DNA of 64,000 nt. It comes from Nocardia crassostreae (GTDB lineage Bacteria > Actinomycetota > Actinomycetes > Mycobacteriales > Mycobacteriaceae). How positions within the stretch are numbered: position 1 is the stretch's first letter; every line of letters begins with the position of its first letter. A model generated the notes under the pieces. That model was not told the DNA's origin. It saw only the letters and a list, made by a program, of their open reading frames with translations, and ran no database searches. The position numbers and the translations under genes are program-made. The stretch lies in NCBI RefSeq assembly GCF_001613405.1, contig NZ_BDCH01000003.1:171742-235741 (forward strand), read 5' to 3'. Below, piece after piece: positions 7,693-15,567 of this stretch.

Positions 7693-8873
7693 TGGTTCGC
7701 CCTTTCGTCGAGGAGGGTGGCGAGGAGATCGGATGCGGGAGTCGGTCGCCTGTCAGCGGTCCAGGCGGGGACTATGCGGACTTGGTCACCGGAGCGAGTG
7801 ACCATGCCGATTTCGCGAAGGCGGCGAGCGCCGCCGGGATACCGGTGGACATGCAGGACCACGTGGATCGCGGCGGCCAGCTGGCTGTGCAGGGCGGTGC
7901 GGCTCATACCGCCCAGGGCCGCAAGGGCTTCCAGGCGGGCGGGAACCTCGCGCAGGGAGTTCGCGTGCACGGTGCCCGCACCGCCGTCGTGGCCGGTATT
8001 GAGGGCCGTGAGGAGGTCGACGACTTCCGCGCTGCGAACCTCGCCCACGACAATGCGCTCGGGCCGCATGCGCAGGGCCTGGCGGACCAGGTCGCGGACG
8101 GTCACCGCGCCAGCGCCCTCGACATTCGCGGGACGCGCCACCAGGCGCACCACATGAGGGTGGGGCGGGGCCAGTTCCGCGGCATCCTCGACACAGATAA
8201 TGCGTTTGGCCGCATCGACTTTGGCGAGCAGTCCGGACAAGAGGGTGGTTTTGCCCGCGCCGGTTCCGCCGACGACGAGAAAGGCCAGACGGGCGCGAAT
8301 TATGCGCTCCAGCAAGACTTTCGCCTCGGCGGTGACCGCACCGGCACGCGCCAAGGCATCCAGCCCCTGGGAGGCGGGGCGCAGGACGCGCAGGGACAGG
8401 CAGGTGCCGCCGCGGGCAATGGGAGACAGTATGGCGTGCAGCCGGACGCCGAACGAATTGCCCAGGGCCGCTTCGGTTCCGGTGAGTCGACCGTCCACCC
8501 AGGGTTGCGCGTCGTCGAGTCGGCGGCCCGCCGACAGGGCCAGGCGCTGCGCCAGGCGGCGGACGGCGGCCTCGTCGGGAAAGCGCACCGAGGTGCGGCG
8601 CAGACCCCGCCCGCGATCCACCCACACCGCATCGGGCGCGGTAACCAGCACATCGGCCACCTCGGGATCGTGCAGCAGCGGCTCCAGCGCACCGGCTCCG
8701 GTCATCTCGGTTTGCAGCAGGCGCAGTGCGCGCAGCAGATCGGTATCCCCCAGCACGCCACCGGCTTCGGCGCGAATGGCGGCCGCCACCTGTGCGGGCT
8801 CCGGATCGGCGGCGCCTTCGGCCAGGCGCTCCCGCACCCGTTCCAGCAACTCCGCCGATACCAGCCCGCTCAT
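7689..8873 (-). CDS. TadA/CpaF-type pilus assembly ATPase (Rv3659c-like)
   Basis: A 394-residue secretion ATPase that powers Flp pilus assembly. Walker A is VVGGTGAGKTTLLSGLL (about residues 195-211), the Asp box is IICVEDAAEL, and the Walker B/His boxes are RIVVGEVRSAEV and TGHDGGAGTVHANS. These are all conserved for the VirB11/CpaF family. It starts at an ATG that overlaps the stop of the upstream ssd gene. TadA is normally hexameric and cytoplasmic, docking on TadB and TadC, which lie downstream here. Confidence 0.95.
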   Translation of the reverse strand: MSGLVSAELLERVRERLAEGAADPEPAQVAAAIRAEAGGVLGDTDLLRALRLLQTEMTGAGALEPLLHDPEVADVLVTAPDAVWVDRGRGLRRTSVRFPDEAAVRRLAQRLALSAGRRLDDAQPWVDGRLTGTEAALGNSFGVRLHAILSPIARGGTCLSLRVLRPASQGLDALARAGAVTAEAKVLLERIIRARLAFLVVGGTGAGKTTLLSGLLAKVDAAKRIICVEDAAELAPPHPHVVRLVARPANVEGAGAVTVRDLVRQALRMRPERIVVGEVRSAEVVDLLTALNTGHDGGAGTVHANSLREVPARLEALAALGGMSRTALHSQLAAAIHVVLHVHRYPGGARRLREIGMVTRSGDQVRIVPAWTADRRPTPASDLLATLLDERANQ

Positions 8874-10003
8874 GGCCGGGCCGCCGCACCGAGCGGCCGC
8901 TGGACCGGAGCGGATACGCGAGACCGCGGTTCGCCGACGGCATCCAGCGCGGTGAGGACGGCCTCGGCGGCGAGGCGGAGCGGGCCGCGGCGGCGGACGG
9001 TGAGGCCGGTGTATTCGAGGCGCTCGGTCAAGCGGGGCTGCGGCGGGACCGAGGCGAGCAGGGGCAGGTGCAGCACTTCGGCCACCTCCTCTCCGCGCAA
9101 ACCGACGGGAGCCGGGCCGCGAACGACCAAGTGCACATTGGGATTTCGGACGACCACGTGGGCGGCCACGGATTCCGCGGCGGCCACCGCGCGAAAACGC
9201 GCGGGCACGACCAGGATTACGGCATCCGCCGCGTCCAGGATCTGAGCGGCATGCGGGCCGCGTTCGCTGGAGAGATCGCAGACCACGAGATCGCCCGCGG
9301 AGCGACCGGCCTCCACGACGGACCGGACGGCCGTGGGTGCGAGTTCCGTTGCGCCCGCGCCTCTTCCGCAGGACAGCAGGGATACCCCAGCGGTTGCGGG
9401 CAGGGCGTCGTGCAGGGCGGCCGCGGCCACCCGGCCGTCCTCGATCACGAGATCGGGCCAGCGCAGGCCGGGCGTGTTCTCGAGGCCCAGCAGCAGATCC
9501 AGCCCGCCGCCGAACGGGGCCGCATCCACCAGCAGCGTGCGCTCGCGGAAATGCCCGGCGGCCGTGAGGGGTACGGCGGCGGCCAGGGTGGACGCCCCCG
9601 AGCGACCGCAGGCGCCAGCCACCGCGACCACCGCGCCGTCACCACGACCACGCTGGTCGCACGCGGCGAACGCGGCGATCAGGGCGTCGGCCGCGGCGGG
9701 CAGGGCGAGGACCTGCTCGGCGCCGACCGCGGTGGCCGCCTGCCAGTCGAGCAAACCCGGCTCACCAGCGGTTACCAGGAGAATTCCGGCACGGCGCGGA
9801 TGGTCGGCACTCGCACAGCGCAGGGCGGCGGCGGTGTCCACAATGACCACTCCGGCGGTGGTCCAGGCGTGCCGGGCAGGGGGTAGGACGGGTTCGTCGA
9901 GGGGTCGGTCGGCCGCTGCGGCGATGCGGCGCACCTCATCGCGCAACCAGAGGTCGGAGAGCAGGGCGAGGGCCCGGGCGGGAGCGACGGCATCGGAGTT
10001 CAT
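8870..10003 (-). CDS. ssd: Ssd/CpaE-like septum-site protein (Rv3660c-like)
   Basis: A 377-residue MinD/ParA-superfamily protein at the head of the tad operon. The nucleotide site is degenerate: the P-loop reads VAGACGRSGASTLAAAVP, with Ser rather than the second Lys, followed by LLVDAAPFGGGLDLLLG. CpaE proteins place the pilus machine, and the M. tuberculosis homologue Ssd affects septum formation. The frame is open upstream to 10048, but the ATG at 10003 (MNSDAVAPARALALL) is preferred because the longer start would run toward the 6C RNA region. Confidence 0.88.
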   Translation of the reverse strand: MNSDAVAPARALALLSDLWLRDEVRRIAAAADRPLDEPVLPPARHAWTTAGVVIVDTAAALRCASADHPRRAGILLVTAGEPGLLDWQAATAVGAEQVLALPAAADALIAAFAACDQRGRGDGAVVAVAGACGRSGASTLAAAVPLTAAGHFRERTLLVDAAPFGGGLDLLLGLENTPGLRWPDLVIEDGRVAAAALHDALPATAGVSLLSCGRGAGATELAPTAVRSVVEAGRSAGDLVVCDLSSERGPHAAQILDAADAVILVVPARFRAVAAAESVAAHVVVRNPNVHLVVRGPAPVGLRGEEVAEVLHLPLLASVPPQPRLTERLEYTGLTVRRRGPLRLAAEAVLTALDAVGEPRSRVSAPVQRPLGAAARP

Positions 10004-10111
10004 GCAGGTCAGCGTCGCTCGCCGCGCAGCCGGGAAAAAGAGCCCCAACGGCGAGTGTGGATAACACGCGACCTGTGGATAAAAAACGCGGAATGGGGAG
10101 TGCCGGAACTG

Positions 10112-10218
10112 TCCGGAAATAGAGGACGGCCCCAGCCGGGGGGGGGGGGGAGGAGGCTGGGGCCGTCGGGTTCAGCCCCGGGGGGTCGGGCTGAACGCGC
10201 CTGGACCATGTCCAGGTA
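10112..10218 (-). ncRNA. 6C RNA (B11-type small RNA)
   Basis: On the minus strand three hairpins lie in series. First is CCTGGAC/GTCCAGG (10200-10216). Second is GTTCAGCCC/GGGCTGAAC (10170-10196), whose loop holds six C. Third is a perfect 13-base stem (10125-10137 with 10155-10167), whose loop is 13 C plus TCCT. Two stem-loops with runs of six or more C define the actinobacterial 6C motif. In M. tuberculosis the 6C RNA B11 lies in the same place and strand, between Rv3660c and Rv3661. The third stem followed by CTCTATTT can act as terminator. Ends are approximate, set by a -10-like TAGTAT at 10228-10223. Confidence 0.88.
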
Positions 10219-10222
10219 TCTG

Positions 10223-10253
10223 CGATACTACACCCAAGCCCTGGCACGTTTGC
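10223..10253 (-). promoter_or_regulatory. Putative 6C RNA promoter
   Basis: Read on the minus strand, TTGCAA (10253-10248) and TAGTAT (10228-10223) could be -35 and -10 boxes with a 19-base spacer. They would place the transcript start near 10216-10218, just before the first hairpin. The small palindrome GTATC-TGC-GATAC overlaps the -10. Confidence 0.4.
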
Positions 10254-10282
10254 AAGTCCGCCGGGCGAGTCTTTTTCTCGCC

Positions 10283-10305
10283 AACCGGGCCCGGTTTCCA
10301 GCTGG
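10283..10305. repeat. Palindromes upstream of the HAD phosphatase
   Basis: AACCGGGCCCGGTT (10283-10296) is a perfect 14-base palindrome, followed at 10298-10305 by CCAGCTGG. Just upstream, GGCGAG and CTCGCC form another hairpin around a T-tract. These lie between the 6C promoter and the HAD gene and may be binding sites or RNA leader structure. Confidence 0.5.
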
Positions 10306-10366
10306 CTAACTCGGGCAATTGCCCCATGACGCACCTCGATGCCCGGCGAAACATATTCTGGACCCC

Positions 10367-11167
10367 ATGACGGCCGAAAGCGGACGAGTCGCCGCCTTCT
10401 TCGATCTCGACAAGACGGTGATCGCGAGGTCCAGCGCCTTCGTGTTCAGCAAGCCGCTGATGGACCAGGGCCTGCTCAGCAGGCGCGCGGTACTCGAAAG
10501 CAGTTACGCGCACTTCCTGTTCCTGCTCTCCGGTGCCGACCACGACCAGATGGATCGCATGCGCGAACATCTCACCAAGATGTGCGCGGGCTGGGATGTG
10601 GACCAGGTGCGCTCGGTGGTGAACGAGACGCTGCACGACATCGTGGATCCGCTCATCTATGCCGAGGCCGCGGATCTCATTGCAGACCACCGGATTCGGG
10701 GTCACGACGTGGTCATCGTCTCGGCCTCCGGCGAGGAGGTGGTGGCGCCGATCGCGGCCGCGCTGGGCGCCGATCACTTCGCCGCCACCCGCATGGTCAT
10801 CGAAAACAACAAGTACGCAGGCGAAGTCGAGTTCTACTGCTACGGCGAGGGCAAGGTCGAGGCGATCAAGCGGCTCGCGGCGCGCGAGGGCTACGAGCTG
10901 GAGCGCTGCTACGCGTACTCCGACTCCGTCACCGATCTGCCCATGCTGAGCGCGGTCGGGCATCCCACCGCGGTCAACCCGGACCGGGCGCTGCGCCGGG
11001 AGGCCACCGCGCGCGGGTGGCCGGTGCTCACCTTCTCCAATCCGGTGTCGCTGTGGGCGCGGTTGCTACAGCCCTCGACCACCACGGTGGCGGCGAGCGT
11101 CGCGGTGGGACTGGGCGCGGTGGCGGCGGGGGCGCTGAGTTACCGCCTGCTGCGTCGGCGGCGGTAA
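10367..11167 (+). CDS. HAD-IB family phosphatase (SerB-like, Rv3661-like)
   Basis: A 266-residue haloacid-dehalogenase hydrolase. Motif I is FFDLDKT (about residues 11-17, nucleophile first Asp), motif II is VIVSASGEE, and motif IV is YSDSVTDLPML. This is the order of the phosphoserine-phosphatase subgroup. The C-terminus adds a helix (VAASVAVGLGAVAAGALSYRLL) and Arg tail, so it is probably membrane-anchored. The ATG at 10367 gives the family start MTAESGRVAAFFD; 16 extra codons upstream are unlikely. It sits between the 6C and Ms1-type RNAs as in mycobacteria. The true substrate cannot be told from sequence. Confidence 0.9.
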   Translation: MTAESGRVAAFFDLDKTVIARSSAFVFSKPLMDQGLLSRRAVLESSYAHFLFLLSGADHDQMDRMREHLTKMCAGWDVDQVRSVVNETLHDIVDPLIYAEAADLIADHRIRGHDVVIVSASGEEVVAPIAAALGADHFAATRMVIENNKYAGEVEFYCYGEGKVEAIKRLAAREGYELERCYAYSDSVTDLPMLSAVGHPTAVNPDRALRREATARGWPVLTFSNPVSLWARLLQPSTTTVAASVAVGLGAVAAGALSYRLLRRRR

Positions 11168-11247
11168 TGCGCGGTGGCTCTCGGCCGTGAAACACGCGGA
11201 GGCAAAATCATGCGGACACGCCGGATATTTGAAAGTTTCCCCAGCTC

Positions 11248-11277
11248 TTGATGTGGGGGGCATCACAGAGTAACAAT
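11248..11277 (+). promoter_or_regulatory. Promoter of the Ms1-like RNA
   Basis: TTGATG at 11248-11253 and TAACAAT at 11271-11277 are separated by exactly 17 bases, close to the ideal housekeeping-sigma promoter. The predicted transcript start is near 11280-11284. Confidence 0.6.
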
Positions 11278-11279
11278 GG

Positions 11280-11583
11280 ACTCACGGAAGGACGGAAGGC
11301 CAAGATCGGATCGGAAGAGAAGATCCCCTCTCCCAACCCACCCTTCCCAGCACGGACACCAGGCACCCACGCGGAGCACGCCGCGACAAGGGCATGAGTG
11401 TTGTGGGCCTGCGTTATCCGCGGATTCGACGGCAAGGGCCTCGCGTAGATCGCGGGGATGAACCGCCGGAGCGTGGAGAGCTCGCCGAGGCCGAAGACAC
11501 AACCCGAAAAGCACGCTTGGTAACCGGGTAGTCCGTGCTAGCGGGCGGTGAGGTCGCATATGCGGCAACGCCGCCCGCTTTGA
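11280..11583 (+). ncRNA. Ms1/MTS2823-like RNA
   Basis: There is no protein gene here, but a strong promoter is followed about 300 bases later by an intrinsic terminator: AGCGGGCGG (11540-11548) pairs with CCGCCCGCT (11571-11579), then TTTGATGT. A further stem, AGCACG/CGTGCT, lies just before. The M. tuberculosis RNA MTS2823 (ncRv13661), homologue of the M. smegmatis Ms1 RNA that binds core RNA polymerase, is about 300 nt long. It lies on this strand directly downstream of Rv3661, whose orthologue is the gene just upstream. Identity rests on synteny, length and signals, not on alignment. Confidence 0.75.
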
Positions 11584-11584
11584 T
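11540..11584 (+). terminator. Terminator of the Ms1-like RNA
   Basis: A nine-base perfect stem, AGCGGGCGG with CCGCCCGCT, has a 22-base internal segment and ends in a short T-rich stretch. Confidence 0.6.
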
Positions 11585-11590
11585 GTGCAC

Positions 11591-11629
11591 AACTCTCGTA
11601 GCTCTCAGGGGCTTCGCCCCCGAACCCCC
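11591..11629 (+). repeat. Dispersed palindromic repeat, copy 1
   Basis: Contains AACTCTCG and CTCTCAGGGGCTTCGCCCC followed by CGAACCCCC. The core is a hairpin GGGGC-TTC-GCCCC. Two more copies lie at 35202-35242 and, inverted, at 35393-35432. All three lie directly at the 3' end of a gene or RNA. Confidence 0.8.
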
Positions 11630-11660
11630 AGGGGCTGTCTTGGGGGCTCCGCCCCCAAAC

Positions 11661-11734
11661 CCCCGACGACCCTCGTAGGCTGCGCCCCCACCCCGACGAC
11701 TCTCGTAGGCCCCACCCCGACGACTCCCCTGGGC
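11661..11734. repeat. Three imperfect copies of a 20-base unit
   Basis: The unit CCCCGACGACYCTCGTAGGC occurs at 11661-11680, 11691-11710 and, less well kept, 11715-11734. With the palindromic repeat just before it, it makes this intergenic stretch repetitive. No gene is seen in 11584-11799. Confidence 0.7.
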
Positions 11735-11799
11735 TCCGCTCGACACGCTCACGGCCCCAGTGAGCTCTGTTCTCCAACCCGGTAGACCGCCAGGGGTCT

Positions 11800-12546
11800 T
11801 TACCCGGCTGCGGCGTCTGCGATCGATTTCGCTTCGCGGGCACCGTCTTCCAGTGCGCCGCAGGTGAAGATCACCCAGCCGCCCACGCCGTCGGGGGTGC
11901 CCATGCCGAAGGCTGCGGCGGCGTCGAGGTAGGGCTGGCGGCGGCGAAGCCAGAAGACTTCGGGGACGCCGAGGCTGTGGGGGTCCAGGCCACTGGACAC
12001 GGCCACCAGGCGGGAGGCGGCGCGGGCGACTATGCCGTCGGCAGTGCCGAAGGGGCGCAGGGCCAGGAGTTCGCCGTGGACGATGGCGGCGATGACGGGA
12101 GCGGGGGCTTTGGTGGTCACCACGGTTTGAGCAAGCAGATCCAGACGTTCGGCTACGCCGGGGACATTGCGGGGGCGGCCCAGTTGCTGGTCGTCATCGA
12201 CCAGATCGGCGGCCGCGAGGAGGTGCAGGCGGGCCAGGGCTAGGAGGGGCGCACGCTGCCAGATGGCCACGAGATTGGTGAGGGCCTCACCGTCCAGGGC
12301 TTGGCCGACGCGCAGGGCGCCCGCCAGGATGGGGTCTTCGACCACGCCGTCGGCGGGGATGTCGATGGTGCCGCCTTCGATGGCGGCGGAGGAGCGGGCC
12401 GCGCGGACGGCGGCTTCGGCGGCGGTGGTCGGCCAGCCGCGACGGTTCGTCTTGTGCCGATGTACTTCGGCGAGGGCGTCGCGAGCCTTGTCGGCGGCGT
12501 CGCGGACGCCGGGCAGGTCGACGAGGGGCTGTAGCGGGTCGGTCAC
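11800..12546 (-). CDS. Fic-like protein with degenerate active site (Rv3662c-like)
   Basis: About 248 residues. The N-terminal part has SAAIEGG, which fits the Fic inhibitory motif [S/T]xxxE[G/N]. Later comes LRPFGTADGIVARAASRLV, aligned with the Fic core HPFxxGNGRxxR but lacking the His, the GNG and the first Arg. A catalytic AMPylase is therefore unlikely; it may be a Fic-fold relic or a binding protein. The same gene stands between the Ms1-type RNA and dppD in M. tuberculosis. The frame is open to 12621, but the GTG at 12546 gives the expected VTDPLQPLVDLPGV start. Confidence 0.75.
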   Translation of the reverse strand: MTDPLQPLVDLPGVRDAADKARDALAEVHRHKTNRRGWPTTAAEAAVRAARSSAAIEGGTIDIPADGVVEDPILAGALRVGQALDGEALTNLVAIWQRAPLLALARLHLLAAADLVDDDQQLGRPRNVPGVAERLDLLAQTVVTTKAPAPVIAAIVHGELLALRPFGTADGIVARAASRLVAVSSGLDPHSLGVPEVFWLRRRQPYLDAAAAFGMGTPDGVGGWVIFTCGALEDGAREAKSIADAAAG

Positions 12547-12889
12547 GAAATAGGAGGCTACCGAGGGTGAGGCGGCGTCCGGCCGCCGACCGCCGGACAC
12601 GGCGCGCAGGCGCCCGCGCATGCCGCGGTCGGACCGCCAGCGCTACACGCCGCGAATACGACCGCAGACGACACATGCGTCGAAGAGGCCGTGCACACGG
12701 CATCCGACCCGCCTACCTCCGAACACGTCGAAGCGGCCGCACACGGCGATCTGACGCCTACCGCCACGCACGTCGAAGACACCTCGCACGCTTCGGTTCG
12801 ACTGCCGACCGGCGTACACAGGTGTGCGGACACTCGTGTACGCCGGGCCCGCCGCGCGGTGTGAGAGATCCGCGCGGCGGGGGCCGGAG
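12547..12889. other. Intergenic stretch with three diverged 45-47-base repeats
   Basis: The word CGTCGAAG recurs at 12679, 12726 and 12771 (spacing 47 and 45), each followed by similar sequence. No gene is seen. The end nearest dppD holds its terminator hairpin. Confidence 0.5.
12848..12881 (-). terminator. Terminator of the dpp operon
   Basis: A perfect 12-base stem, CCCGCCGCGCGG (12848-12859) with CCGCGCGGCGGG (12870-12881), starts nine bases past the dppD stop. Confidence 0.7.
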
Positions 12890-14578
12890 CTAGCAGGCGA
12901 GCAGGTCTCGGCCGGGGATGGCGTCGAGGAGTTTTCGGGTGTAGTCCTGCTGGGGGTTGTCGAAGACCTCCGTGGTGGTGGCGGCTTCGACGACCTTGCC
13001 CTGTTGCATGACCACGACGTTGTCGGCGATCTGGCGGACCACGGCCAGGTCGTGGGTGATGAACAGGTAGGACAGGCCCAGTTCGGTTTGGAGCTCGTTG
13101 AGGAGGGTGAGGATCTGGGCCTGGACGAGGACGTCGAGAGCGGAGACCGCCTCGTCGCACACCACTACTTCGGGCTGTAGGGCCAGGGCTCGCGCGATGG
13201 CTACGCGCTGGCGCTGGCCGCCGGACAGCTCCTTGGGGTAGCGGCGCATGATCGAGGCGGGCAGGGACACCTTGTCCAGGAGATCGCGGACGGTGGCCTC
13301 CCGTTCCTTGGTGGTGCCGATGCCGTGGGTGCGCAGTGGCTCCTCGATGGTGCGGTAGATCGAGTACATGGGATCCAGTGATCCGTAGGGGTCCTGGAAC
13401 ACCGGTTGCACTCGCCGCCGGAAAGCCAATGCGGCCTTGACTTTCAGGGACGCCACCTCTTGGCCGTCGAAGCTCACCCGGCCGGAGGTCGGCGCGAGCA
13501 ACCCCAGGACCATTTGCGCCACAGTCGATTTGCCGGAACCGGATTCGCCGACAATGGCGGTGGTGGTGCCGCGCCGCAGCCGGAAGGACACCTCGTCGAC
13601 GGCCTTCAGCGGCGTGGACTTCCACGGTGTGCTGCCGCGCACCTGGAACACCCGGGTGAGCCGGTCGGCGATCACCACATCGTCCGGGCTGTCGGCGAAT
13701 CCGGTATCGGTCTCGACGAGTTGCCCGGCCATGCGCTCGGCCTGCTCGCGCACCTCGGCGCGCTTGCGCACCGAGGAGAGCCGCTGCGAGGCCAGCGAGG
13801 GCGCGGAGTTCACCAGCTTCTTGGTGTACAGATGCTGTGGATCGCGCAGAATCCCCAGTGCCGGACCGGATTCCACCACCTTGCCGCGGTACATCACCAC
13901 CAGGTGCTCGGCGCGTTCGGCCGCCAGGCCCAGATCGTGGGTGATGAGCAGGACGGCGGTGCCGAGTTCGCGGGTGAGCCCTTGCAGATGGTCGAGAATC
14001 TGCCGCTGCACGGTGACGTCGAGCGCCGAGGTGGGCTCGTCGGCAATGAGCAGTTTGGGCCTGCAGGACAGGCCCATGGCAATGAGCGCGCGCTGACGCA
14101 TACCGCCGGAGAACTCGTGCGGATACTGATTGACCCGCCGCGCCGCATCGGACATGCCCGCCTCGTCGAGCAGTTCGATGGTGCGCCGCTTGGCGGCGAA
14201 GCCCTTGGCGATCCCGTTGGCCTCCAACGTTTCCCGAATCTGGAACCCGACCTTCCACACCGGGTTCATATTCGACATCGGGTCCTGCGGCACGAAGCCG
14301 ATGCCGCGGCCACGCACCGCGACGATCTCGTGCGGAGACGCCTTCGCCAGATCCTTGCCGTCGAAACGGATGGAGCCGGAGGTGATCTTCCCGGTGCCGG
14401 GCAGCAGGTTGATGACCGCGTGCGCGGTGGTCGACTTCCCGGAGCCGGATTCGCCGACGATAGCGACGGTCTGGCCCGGATACACCGTCAGATCCACCCC
14501 GCGCACCGCCGAGGTCTGCTTGCCCTCGGAAGTGAAACACACGTTCAGATCACGTACTTCGAGTAGTGGCTTGTCCAT
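12890..14578 (-). CDS. dppD: Dipeptide ABC transporter, fused double ATPase DppD
   Basis: A 562-residue protein with two complete ABC ATPase domains, as in M. tuberculosis Rv3663c. Each half has Walker A GESGSGKST; the signatures are FSGGMRQRA and LSGGQRQRV, with Walker B LLIADEPTS and VVVCDEAVS. It energises import of oligopeptides or dipeptides through DppB and DppC. The ATG at 14578 is chosen because AAAGAGGTGA lies seven bases upstream; a TTG at 14596 would put that ribosome site inside the gene. It is the last gene of the operon and is followed by a terminator hairpin. Confidence 0.96.
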   Translation of the reverse strand: MDKPLLEVRDLNVCFTSEGKQTSAVRGVDLTVYPGQTVAIVGESGSGKSTTAHAVINLLPGTGKITSGSIRFDGKDLAKASPHEIVAVRGRGIGFVPQDPMSNMNPVWKVGFQIRETLEANGIAKGFAAKRRTIELLDEAGMSDAARRVNQYPHEFSGGMRQRALIAMGLSCRPKLLIADEPTSALDVTVQRQILDHLQGLTRELGTAVLLITHDLGLAAERAEHLVVMYRGKVVESGPALGILRDPQHLYTKKLVNSAPSLASQRLSSVRKRAEVREQAERMAGQLVETDTGFADSPDDVVIADRLTRVFQVRGSTPWKSTPLKAVDEVSFRLRRGTTTAIVGESGSGKSTVAQMVLGLLAPTSGRVSFDGQEVASLKVKAALAFRRRVQPVFQDPYGSLDPMYSIYRTIEEPLRTHGIGTTKEREATVRDLLDKVSLPASIMRRYPKELSGGQRQRVAIARALALQPEVVVCDEAVSALDVLVQAQILTLLNELQTELGLSYLFITHDLAVVRQIADNVVVMQQGKVVEAATTTEVFDNPQQDYTRKLLDAIPGRDLLAC

Positions 14579-14592
14579 GGCCGTCACCTCTT

Positions 14593-15567
14593 TCAAGCCT
14601 TGGGATCCAGCGCGTCACGCAGTGCATCGCCCAGCATGATGAAGCTGAGCACGGTGAGCGCCAACGCTGTTGCGGGATAGAACAGGATTGCCGAGGTGCG
14701 GATCTCCTTCTGGTTGGTGGCGATATCCGAGCCCCAAGACACGACCTCGCGAGTCAGACCCACCCCGAGGTAGGACAGGGTCGCCTCGGTCACGATGAAA
14801 ACACCGAGCGAAATAGTGCTGACAACGATCAGCGGCCCGGTCGCGTTGGGAAGTACATGACGAACCAGGGTCCGGGCTCGTGAGACTCCCAAGGCCTTTG
14901 CCGCCGTGACATATTCACTGTTCTTGGCCTGGATTACCGAACCGCGCGCGATGCGCTGAGCCTGCGGCCAGCTGAACGAGGCCAAAATGACCATGACCGT
15001 CCACACGGTGCGCGTTTGGATCATCGTCATGAGCACGATCGCGACGAGCATCAGCGGCAGCGCGTAGAAGATCTCTGCGATCCTGGACATGATGGAGTCC
15101 AGTAGACCGCCGAAGTAGCCGGAGATGGCTCCCAGAGTGCCGCCGATCAGCACGAACAGCACGGTCGCGCCGACACCGGTGATCACCGATGCGCGGGCGC
15201 CGTAGATGGTTCGTGCGTAGACGTCACAGCCCTGTCTGTCGTAGCCGAACGGGTGCCCGCCGGTGGGTGGGTCCATGCTGAAATCGCCGCTGCAGAAGCG
15301 CGGATCCTGGCTGGTGAACAGTCCCGGCCAAGCGACGACCAGCAGCACCAGCGCGATCAGCACCGCGGCGGCTATGAAGATCGGGTTGCGTCGCAACTGC
15401 TTCCAGGCTTCACGCCACACACTGGTGGGTGGGGCGGTCTCGTCCAATCGGTCGGTGGCCACAACCTCCACCTCGTCCGGTGGAGCGACGAAATGCGCCT
15501 GTCCCGGCCGATGCTCTTGTTCCTCTGTCGGATTCTTACGAGTCGAAATCGCCGCTGGTTCAGGCAT
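14593..15567 (-). CDS. dppC: Dipeptide ABC transporter permease DppC
   Basis: A 324-residue permease. The first helix (IFIAAAVLIALVLLVVAWPGLF) follows a long cytoplasmic N-terminus, then a periplasmic DRQGCDVYARTIYGAR segment and five helices. The ABC-contact EAA loop is SEYVTAAKALGVSRARTLVRHVLPN. It forms the channel with DppB. Its start overlaps the dppB stop by eight bases, and the dppD start lies 15 bases past its own stop. Confidence 0.96.
   Translation of the reverse strand: MPEPAAISTRKNPTEEQEHRPGQAHFVAPPDEVEVVATDRLDETAPPTSVWREAWKQLRRNPIFIAAAVLIALVLLVVAWPGLFTSQDPRFCSGDFSMDPPTGGHPFGYDRQGCDVYARTIYGARASVITGVGATVLFVLIGGTLGAISGYFGGLLDSIMSRIAEIFYALPLMLVAIVLMTMIQTRTVWTVMVILASFSWPQAQRIARGSVIQAKNSEYVTAAKALGVSRARTLVRHVLPNATGPLIVVSTISLGVFIVTEATLSYLGVGLTREVVSWGSDIATNQKEIRTSAILFYPATALALTVLSFIMLGDALRDALDPKA

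Noticed and set aside
7572..9245. Long plus-strand frame opposite tadA and ssd
   Set aside because: It is the antisense shadow of two secure genes, lacks family motifs and has low-complexity Gly/Arg/Ala text.
12558..14540. Long minus-strand frame overlapping dppD in another frame
   Set aside because: Runs through the whole dppD gene out of frame; only its last part is outside, and that is the repeat region.
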